Shown here piece after piece: positions 56,953 to 64,000 of a stretch of 64,000 nucleotides of DNA. The translations under genes and the position numbers were made by a program. The DNA comes from Eucommia ulmoides. Taxonomy: Eukaryota; Streptophyta; Magnoliopsida; Garryales; Eucommiaceae. The stretch's first letter is position 1; each line of letters begins with the position of its first letter. The notes under the pieces were generated by a model, which saw only the letters and a program-made list of their open reading frames with translations, had not been told where the DNA came from and made no database searches. The stretch covers positions 11,048,616-11,112,615 of the forward strand of contig CM028333.1 of NCBI GenBank assembly GCA_016647705.1. Reading direction: 5' to 3'.

Positions 56953-57545
56953 TCAAACAAAAAAAAACCCCTAGCCACTGCAGCCGCCGCCGGCCCTTTA
57001 CAAGCTTTCGACGTTCGCCGCCGGCCATTGTAGTCGTCGACGACGTTCGCCAGCATCCAATAACAGCCGACGAAGGTTCGCCAACGTCCCTTACAGCCAG
57101 GCGACGAACGAAAGCTCCCCTACAGCCGACGACGAGCCCTTATTACAACTGACGAAGCCTCGCCGGTCCTCTACAGCCGCCAACGAACACTCTCCGGCCT
57201 TCTACAACCGACAACGAAGCCTCATCAATCCTCTATTCGCCGCCGACAGCCTCGCCGGAGCCTTAGCAGCCGACGAACTTGCCCTCGCGAGATCTGTATG
57301 AAATAGATTTTGCGATTACAACTCAATTGCACTTCGTGAGGTTCAATTGCAGCCACTGACGAACACTCGCGGCCCTAGCCACCGCCACCGCTGCCGGATT
57401 TGCTTGAAATCGACGAAACCGAGTCAACTCAGACGATTCTCAGTGAGTCAACTCAGCATCCAGCAGCTTGGTTTCACGAGATTTACTCGTTGAAGGCCAA
57501 CTCGACGATTCTTAATTTCTGACGATATTTCCCCTTGCCTTCACC
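56953..57545 (+). other. Leader of copia B with imperfect GC-rich repeats
   Basis: Between about 56980 and 57290, phrases such as CTACAGCCG-CGACGAA and CCTCGCCGG recur every 30-40 bp. No start-to-stop frame of credible length is present before the gag ATG at 57546. Confidence 0.6.
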
Positions 57546-58511
57546 ATGTCCAACGTTACCTCGGAATCCATCCCAAGGTCCAGCTAACTTACCGAACCAA
57601 AGCATCTCCCTTCCGAATCCTACTCCATCCAAATCACCTCTGTTCGTCTGAATGGAACCAATTTCTTGCGTTGGTCTCAATCGGTGCGAATGTATATCCG
57701 TGGACGAGGACGGATGGGATATCTAACCGGTGATACAAAGGAGCCCTCCATCAAAGATCCGTCACATACGACTTGGGATGCTGAAAACTCCATGGTAATG
57801 ACGTGGCTTGTAAACTCTATGGATGAGGAAATCAACTCCAACTACATGTGCTACCCTACGGCGAAAGAATTTTGGGACAATGTAAATCAGATGTATTTTG
57901 ATCTGGGAAACCAATCTCAAAAGTATGAGTTGACTCTAAAACTCCGTGATATCCGTCAAGGCGAAGACAGTATCACCAAGTATTTCAATTCATTGAAGAG
58001 AATATGGAAAGATCAAGATATGTTCGACGATCATGAATGGCATTCGACCGAGGATTATAGCCACTATAAGAAGTTGGTGGATGATGATCGTGTTTTTAAG
58101 TTCCTGACAGGTCTGAAACCGGAACTTGACGAAGTTAGGGGACGAATCATTGGTCGTCAGCCTCTTCCCTCAATTAATGAGGTTTTCTTGGAGGTCCGAA
58201 GGGAGGAGACCCATCGGAACGTTATGCTTAACAAGCCACAAATTATCAGTCCTACAGTTGCTCCAATTGACCAGTCTGCTTTGGCTACTGCTAATACTCA
58301 CTCCAGCAGGTTTCCACGCCGAGCAGAGGAACATCCTCGTATATGGTGCGACTATTGCAACAAGCCCCGTCATACACGGGAAACATGCTGGAAAATCCAT
58401 AGGAAACCAGCAAATTTGAAGAGCAACAAAATGGGAGAAAAATCTAACCGATCCTATCCTTCCGCGCATGAAACTGCCACTACTCCATTCAACAAAGAAC
58501 AGATTGATTAA
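57546..58511 (+). pseudogene. Copia B gag with CCHC knuckle
   Basis: From ATG 57546 (MSNVTSESIPRSS) the frame has a TAA at 57585-57587, then stays open to TAA 58509-58511. It shows the copia N-terminal VRLNGTNFLRWSQSV motif, the UBN2-like FWDNVNQMYFDLGNQSQKYE and LKLRDIRQGEDSITKYFNSL blocks, and a zinc knuckle CDYCNKPRHTRETC. Gag packages element RNA. Only the early stop and the stop before the protease break it. Confidence 0.88.
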
Positions 58512-59599
58512 CTTCTGAAACTGCTGACTGTCAATCCATCATTTGGTACTCCTAATGCTTCCTTAGCTCAAATAGGTAGTAAATTTAAAGCCATTTCTTG
58601 TTCTTTAAACTCAGCACCTTGGATTATTGATTTAGGTGCTTCTGATCATATGACAAATTTTTATCACCTTTTCAATACCTATTCACCGTGTTCTGGTAAT
58701 GAAAGAATTAGAATTGCAGACGGTAGTTTCTCACCCATTACAGGAAAAGGCTAAATAACAATCTCAGATAGTGTTAATCTAAAAACGGTCCTCCACGTTC
58801 CTAAACTTATTTGTGACCTCTTATCTGTAAATAAACTATTGCGAGATTCGAACTGTCATACAATTTTCTCTGAATCTCAATGTTTCTTTCAGGACCAGAG
58901 CTCAGGGAAGATGATTGGCAGTACTAGATTGGTGGATGACCTGTATTACTTCGATGATAACTCCTTGAGGAATAAAACAACTCACAGCACCAGTGGTATG
59001 AGTTCAACGTTTGTTCGTGATAAAATCATGCTTTGGCACCTTAGATTAGGACATCCAAATTTTCAATATCTTAAACATTTGTTGCCGACGTTATTTAAGA
59101 ATGTGGATTGTTCTTCTTTTTATTGTGAAAGTTGTTTGTTTGCAAAAAGTCAGCGTACTTCTTATATTTCAAAACCATATCGTGCATCTAAACCATTTTA
59201 TTTAATTTACAGCGATGTATGGGGTCCCTCAAAAATCACAACACTATCCGGAAAAATATGGTTTATGACATTTATTGATGATCACACACGTTTATGCTGG
59301 ACATATTTGATGCGTGCAAAATCTGATGTAGCAGCTTTATTTAAAGATTTTTGCATTATGCTAGAAAACCAATTTCAATGAAACCTAGCATTCTTCGCAT
59401 AAATAATGGAACAGAATATTTCAATGAATGTTTAGGCAGTTTTTTTAAAACAAATGGTATTCTACATCAATCCACGTGTCGTGACACGCCCCAACAAAAT
59501 GGTATCGCTAAACGAAAAAATAAACACTTACTCGAAGTAGCACGTGCACTCATGTTTCTATGCATATTCCAAAATATTTGTGGGGTGATGCTCTTTTAA
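58512..59599 (+). pseudogene. Copia B protease and integrase, frameshifted with active-site changes
   Basis: The frame of gag continues: protease WIIDLGASDHMTN (Leu where Ser is usual), a TAA at 58752-58754, then the pre-integrase region LWHLRLGHPNFQYLK with CESCLFAK, and the integrase core YSDVWGPS. A frameshift at about 59381 moves the frame to LRINNGTEYFN (Asn at the second catalytic Asp) and QQNGIAKRKNKHLLE (Lys where the catalytic Glu stands). A second frameshift at about 59560 follows. The integrase cannot be active. Confidence 0.85.
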
Positions 59600-61941
59600 C
59601 AGCCGCATATTTAATAAATCGCATGCCTACACGTATTCTAAATTACACCACACCATTTGATAACTTCAAAACACACTTTCCAGCTTCTAGGATATCAGCT
59701 GACCTGCCTCTTAAAATATTTGGCTGCACCTCCTATGTTCATATTCCTAGTCAATTTCGGTCTAAACTTGATCCTAGAGCAGAAAAATGTGTTTTTATCG
59801 GTTATGCACCAAATCAAAAAGGGTATAAGTGTTACAATCCACAAACCAAGAAAATTCATGTTAGTATGGACGTCACGTTTTTGAAAAATGTTTCTTTCTT
59901 TGACAAAAATCCCTTTCAGGGGGAGAATGTAATGGAAGAGAATTTTTGGGTCACTGATGATCCTCTCTCTACCACAGTTTTAGAAATTTTTCCTCCAAAT
60001 CAGTCAAAAACAAGTGATGACAATATTGAAAAACAAAAAGGGATCCCTACTAGTACACAAGTGCCGAGCATAATTCCTTCACAAACAAATGAAGAAATAC
60101 CACAATCATGTACTGAGTTGCGGGTTTATACTCGGAGAGGTACAAAAAAGAATACAGATCAACCTACTGTTCTATCACAAGATCAATCCGACTCCCCAAG
60201 CAATGATCCAGGTAATCCTATATCTTTACCACCTCCTAATGAATCTTCTCATTCCAGTATTCTTCCAGATCTTAATATCCCTATAGCCATCAGGAAAGGA
60301 GTTAGAACCTGCACCAATCACCCCATATCAAAATATGTATCCTACACAAAACTTTCCGAACTTTATAAAGTCTTTACTTCTAAAGTTACTAATCTGTTTA
60401 TTTTAAGGAACATTGAGGAAGCACTAGGTGATACAGGTTGGAAGCTAACAGTTCTGGAAGAGATGAATGATCTTAAAAGGGGTGGTACGTGGGAAATAGT
60501 TGATTCGCCAAAGGATACAAAGATAGTCGGGTGTAAGTGGGTATTCACAGTTAAGTGTAAGGCAGATGGAAGCATAGAACGGTACAAAGCAAGGCTCGTG
60601 GCTAAAGGGTTCACGCAGACATATGGAATAGACTACCAAGAAACATTTGCACCAGTTGCTAAGATAAACTCGATTCGGGTTCTATTATCCTTAGCTGTGA
60701 ATCTTGATTGGCCACTACACCAATTAGACGTGAAAAATGCCTTTCTAAATGGAGACTTGGAGGAGGAAGTGTTCATGAGTTTACCACCGAGCTTTGAAAG
60801 AAAGATAGGACAAGGAAAGGTCTGCAAGTTAAAGAAGTCACTATACGGCCTAAAACAGTCTCCAAGAGCGTGGTTTGAACGCTTTGGTACCACTGTAAAA
60901 GGTCAAGGTTATCAACAAAACCAAACAGATCATATTATGTTTTATAGACACTCAATTGATGGTAAGATTGCCATTTTAATTGTTTATGTAGATGATATCA
61001 TCTTAACAGGAAATGATAGTGACGAGTTGAGAAGACTTAAAGGAAAACTTGCTGATAATTTTGAAATCAAAGACTTAGGTCCATTAAAATATTTTCTTGG
61101 AATGGAATTTGCTAGATCAAAGGGAGGCATATTTGTGAATCAAAGAAAGTATGTACTCGACCTACTGAATGAAACAGGGTTACTCGGGTGCAAAGCTGTA
61201 GAAACTCCAAGTGAACCGAATGAGAAACTACAACCGGCCAAACCTGAAGCTGTGATAAACCAAAAACAATATCAAAGACTAGTGGGGCGGTTAATCTACT
61301 TATCACATACCCGTCCGGATATAGCCTTTGCTGTAAACATGGTCAGCCAATTTATGCATTCACCAGGACAAGAACACTTCAATGCTGCCTATAGAATACT
61401 AAGGTACTTAAAGGGTACTCCTGGAAAAGGAATTTTGTACAAGAAACGTGGCCACCACCTTGTAGAGGTTTATACCGATGTAGACCGGGCTGGGAGCATC
61501 ACGAACAACAGATCGACCTCCGATTACTGTACTTTTGTTGGTGGGAACCTCGTCACATGGCGGAGCAAGAAACAGAATGTCGTAGCTAGAAGTAGCGCAG
61601 AAGCGGAGTACAGATCAGTGGCTCACGGCATCTGTGAAGTGTTATGGATTAACAGATTACTCGGAGAGTTGAAGATATCTAATTCAGTACCTATGAAGGT
61701 CTACTATGATAACAAATCAGCCATTGCGATTGCTCACAATCCGGTGTTGCACGATCGGACAAAACATGTGGAAGTGAACAAGCATTTCATCAAGGAAAAG
61801 ATCAAGAGTGGACAAATATGTATGCCATATGTACCGACTACTGAACAGATCGCAGACATTCTAACAAAAGGATTACCAAAGAAGAGATTCGACTATTTAG
61901 TATGCAAGCTGACAATGGAAGATATCTTCATACCAGCTTGA
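59560..61941 (+). CDS. Copia B reverse transcriptase-RNase H segment, open for 793 codons
   Basis: One long frame runs from the end of the integrase (WGDALLTAAYLINRMP, CVFIGYAPNQKGYKCY) through a Ser/Pro-rich linker to reverse transcriptase (ARLVAKGFTQTYGIDYQETF, APVAKINSIRVLLSLA, LDVKNAFLNGDLEEEVFM, LYGLKQSPRAW, catalytic YVDDIILTGND) and RNase H (YTDVDRAGS, SSAEAEYRSVAHG, VYYDNKSAI, KHVEVNKHFIKEKI) and stops at 61939-61941, just before the polypurine tract. All RT and RNase H signatures are visible. It is part of a polyprotein, so its own start is not real; expression is unlikely without the upstream frames. Confidence 0.92.
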   Translation: MHIPKYLWGDALLTAAYLINRMPTRILNYTTPFDNFKTHFPASRISADLPLKIFGCTSYVHIPSQFRSKLDPRAEKCVFIGYAPNQKGYKCYNPQTKKIHVSMDVTFLKNVSFFDKNPFQGENVMEENFWVTDDPLSTTVLEIFPPNQSKTSDDNIEKQKGIPTSTQVPSIIPSQTNEEIPQSCTELRVYTRRGTKKNTDQPTVLSQDQSDSPSNDPGNPISLPPPNESSHSSILPDLNIPIAIRKGVRTCTNHPISKYVSYTKLSELYKVFTSKVTNLFILRNIEEALGDTGWKLTVLEEMNDLKRGGTWEIVDSPKDTKIVGCKWVFTVKCKADGSIERYKARLVAKGFTQTYGIDYQETFAPVAKINSIRVLLSLAVNLDWPLHQLDVKNAFLNGDLEEEVFMSLPPSFERKIGQGKVCKLKKSLYGLKQSPRAWFERFGTTVKGQGYQQNQTDHIMFYRHSIDGKIAILIVYVDDIILTGNDSDELRRLKGKLADNFEIKDLGPLKYFLGMEFARSKGGIFVNQRKYVLDLLNETGLLGCKAVETPSEPNEKLQPAKPEAVINQKQYQRLVGRLIYLSHTRPDIAFAVNMVSQFMHSPGQEHFNAAYRILRYLKGTPGKGILYKKRGHHLVEVYTDVDRAGSITNNRSTSDYCTFVGGNLVTWRSKKQNVVARSSAEAEYRSVAHGICEVLWINRLLGELKISNSVPMKVYYDNKSAIAIAHNPVLHDRTKHVEVNKHFIKEKIKSGQICMPYVPTTEQIADILTKGLPKKRFDYLVCKLTMEDIFIPA

Positions 61942-61948
61942 GGGGGAG
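61941..61948 (+). promoter_or_regulatory. Polypurine tract of copia B
   Basis: AGGGGGAG directly precedes the 3' LTR and primes plus-strand DNA synthesis. Confidence 0.85.
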
Positions 61949-62116
61949 TGTTGGAATATTCAATATTGGTAGTATTTGTATATAGGGAAAGTCAAATATG
62001 TAGATTAGGAAGGTATTATCTGTCGTAGTTAATTTCCTTATTTAATCTTAATTACTCCTATATGTAACCTAATTGTACAATTAGAAAGATATACAATTGA
62101 TTAATTCGTTTCAATT
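61949..62116 (+). repeat. 3' LTR of copia B
   Basis: It is 168 bp, identical to 56773-56940 except for five A/G transitions. Confidence 0.93.
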
Positions 62117-62121
62117 TCGAG
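62117..62121. repeat. Target-site duplication TCGAG (right) of copia B
   Basis: It matches 56768-56772 exactly. Confidence 0.9.
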
Positions 62122-62795
62122 CATCGAGTCTTTTTAGTTTAATTCATTCAGATGTTTGGGGTCTTTCTCTTGTTACTTCTACATTAGGTTTTCATTATTT
62201 TGTCACATTTATGGATGATTTTTCCAGAGTTACTTGGTTTTATTTAATAAAAGATCGTTCAGAATTATTCTCTATTTTTCGTGCATTTTGTGCTGAAATT
62301 CAAACTCAATTTAATGTACCAGTGCGTACTTTTCGAAGTGATATTGCTCGAGAATACTTTTCTCAGCCATTTAATTCTTTTATGTCACACTCTGGTATCT
62401 TGCATCAATTTTCTTATCCCCACACACTGCAGCAAAATGGAGTTGTTGAGCATAAAAATCAACATCTCCTAAAAGTAGCATGTACTCTTCTTTTTGAGAC
62501 GAATGTTCCCAAACACTTTTGGGACGATATAGTTCTTACAACTTGCTTCCTAATCAACCGGATGCCGTCCCTTACCCTAAATGGCAAGGTTCCGCATTCC
62601 ATTCTTTTTCCTCGTTCACTCTTGTTTAGTTTACCTCCTCGAATGTTTGGGTGTGTTTGTTTTGTTCATCAGTTGACTCTCGGCAGGGACAAGTTAGATC
62701 CCAGTGCTTCAAAATGTGTTTTCCTCGGCTATTCTCGCACACAAATAGTTATCGATGTTATAGTCCATCATTACGTCGCTCATTTGTGTATGTAG
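62122..62795 (+). pseudogene. Copia A integrase core
   Basis: The frame resumes the copia A pol: LIHSDVWGLSLVTSTLG (first Asp), FVTFMDDFSRVTWFYLIK, FRSDIAREYFS (second Asp), LQQNGVVEHKNQHLL (Glu present), FWDDIVLTTCFLINRMPS. It is open to about 62745, where a frameshift moves the continuation to the frame of 62651-63313. Unlike copia B, the three catalytic acidic residues are still readable. Confidence 0.85.
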
Positions 62796-64000
62796 ATGTT
62801 AAATTCTTTGAGTCTACCCCTTACTTTTCTGCCTTATTCTCTCGAGATGATCTGGATGTTACACTTTCTTTGCCAAGTGTACCAAACCCTACACTATCTT
62901 CCTCGACTCCAGATCCTATCCCGCTTAGTCGTTCTTCAGCTCATTTGCAGGTATACTCCCGTCACCAAAAGGTAGCCTCCGCTATCGCGCCCATCGATTC
63001 TGTGTCCTCAGATTTTTCTCCAATTGACCCATCCATGTCTAACTTGGACATGTCCATTACTATCCGGAAAGGTAAGCGCACCTATACTAACCATCATGTT
63101 TCCAACTTTATCTCATATGCACACCTATCTCCTTCATACTCCTCTTTTGTTACTTCTCTGTCATCTGTTTCTATTCCTAAGTCTGTTTCAAAGGCCCTTA
63201 CTCACCCTGGTTGGGCTAAAGCAATGGAAGAAAAAATGTTTGCCTTACATCAAAATAGAACTTGGGATCTCGTCTCACTTCCGTCTGACAAAACAGTAGT
63301 TGGATGTAAATAAGTGTACAATGTCAAAGTTCACCCGGATGGCACCATTGATCGACTCAAGACTTGCTTAGTTGTCAAAGGCTATACTCAGGTATACGGT
63401 CTTGATTACTATAAGACATTTTCTCCCGTTGCCAAGCTCGCTTCTGTTCGTTTGGTCATCTCTTTGGCTGCCACTTTTCGTTGGCCATTACATCAGCTCG
63501 ATATCAAGAATACTTCCTTAAATGGCGATCTGATTGAGGAAGTATATATGGAGCAACCTTCTGGGTTTGTTGCTTAGGGGGAGTCTAATTTGGTATATCA
63601 CTTGAAGAATTCTATTTATGACCTCAAGCAGTCTCCTAGAGCAAGGTTTGAAATATTTAGTGCAGTGGTCACTGAATTTGGTCTTCGGCGTTGTGGAGTC
63701 GATCATTCCGTCTTCTACATGCATAGTAAAGTCGAAAAAATATTGTTGATTGTGTATGTGGATGACATTGTGATTACCGGAGATGACCACAGTGATATTC
63801 AAATATTCAAGAACTCAAAAAGTTTTTGCATAATAAGTTTCAAACCAAATATTTGGGTCACCTAAAGTATTACTTGGGGATTGAAGTTGTTCGATCAAGT
63901 CAAGGCATTTACCTGTCTCAGAGAAAATATGTCATTGATCTATTGAGCGAAACAGAAATGCTAGGAGCTAAACCGATTGACTCCCCTATGAATCCAAATA
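62746..64000 (+). pseudogene. Copia A reverse transcriptase, broken, cut by the window edge
   Basis: A linker rich in Ser/Pro (62800-63060) leads to WAKAMEEKMFALHQNRTWDL, then TAG or TAA stops at about 63311 and 63577. The RT blocks CLVVKGYTQVYGLDY, SPVAKLASVRLVISLAA, QLDIKNTSLNGDLIEEVYM, YDLKQSPRARF and the catalytic YVDDIVITGDD are present. A frameshift near 63800 precedes YLGIEVVRSSQGIYLSQRKY, which runs to the edge. The RNase H and 3' LTR lie beyond the window. Confidence 0.88.

Larger units (their letters stand above)
56773..62116 (+). mobile_element. Copia B: full-length Ty1/copia element nested in copia A
   Basis: The 5344-bp element has two 168-bp LTRs, an initiator-Met primer-binding site, a leader, gag-pol in the order gag-PR-INT-RT-RH, and a polypurine tract AGGGGGAG. 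TCGAG flanks it on both sides. The LTRs differ at five positions, all transitions, so it is moderately young. Stops in gag/PR and frameshifts plus active-site changes in integrase make it non-autonomous. Short LTRs suggest an Ale-like lineage. Confidence 0.95.
54411..64000 (+). mobile_element. Copia A: Ty1/copia element, split by copia B, runs off the window
   Basis: It starts with a 155-bp LTR. Gag, protease and Gag-pre-integrase pieces lie at 55218-56772, and integrase and RT pieces at 62122-64000, with copia B between. Domain order (PR-INT-RT) defines Ty1/copia. Short LTRs suggest an Ale/Hopscotch-like lineage, which is an inference. There are many stops and frameshifts. The 3' LTR is outside the window, so its own target duplication cannot be checked (left flank AATAT). 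Confidence 0.88.

Overview
The window is nuclear DNA of a flowering plant, almost certainly a eudicot. It holds spliced genes with GT-AG introns, AT-rich intergenic DNA, and nested LTR retrotransposons, MITEs and Mutator-like elements. No bacterial, organellar, rRNA, tRNA or CRISPR feature was seen. Closeness to particular species could not be tested here.

Three host loci can be read. (1) A JAZ/TIFY6-type jasmonate repressor on + (CDS 7309-11258, seven exons, 335 aa) has a TIFY motif, a Jas degron and two G-boxes upstream. (2) An ATG4-type autophagy cysteine protease on + (CDS 42201-48887, eight coding exons, 487 aa) has the catalytic Cys, Asp and His, a C-terminal WQLL AIM-like motif, a 5'-UTR intron and two short uORFs. 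(3) The last two exons of a minus-strand gene at 53838-54220 look like the C-terminus of Mediator subunit 23; that name is tentative.

Repeats fill most of the rest. 1-6480 is the 3' part of a Ty3/gypsy Tat/Retand-like element: a decayed antisense ORF (Transposase_28-like plus coiled coil), about 23 copies of a 100-bp tandem repeat with a five-unit higher-order pattern, and a 3' LTR ending about 0.8 kb upstream of the JAZ start codon. 16676-25551 is a complete but dead chromovirus-like Ty3/gypsy element on minus with GTTAG target duplications. 26580-28885 is a solo LTR with AATGG duplications. 33098-40301 is a non-autonomous gypsy-type element on minus whose interior holds a fragment of another LTR, itself interrupted by a 1250-bp Mutator-like element with a perfect 10-bp target duplication. 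50772-52050 is a second long-TIR element with a GC-rich cargo. Tourist-like MITEs sit in introns of both the JAZ and ATG4 genes.

From 54411 to the right edge runs a Ty1/copia element (A) split by a second copia element (B, 56773-62116). B keeps a 793-codon open RT-RNase H segment but has a damaged integrase. The two halves of A meet exactly at a TCGAG target duplication, so the nesting can be dated relative to each other. Base changes that kill the elements are mostly C-to-T or G-to-A, as expected for methylated, silenced transposons.

No clearly new biological system was found. The most unusual structures are the antisense-ORF/higher-order-repeat element next to the JAZ promoter, the nested composite at 33098-40301, and the GC-rich cargoes carried by three different TIR elements.
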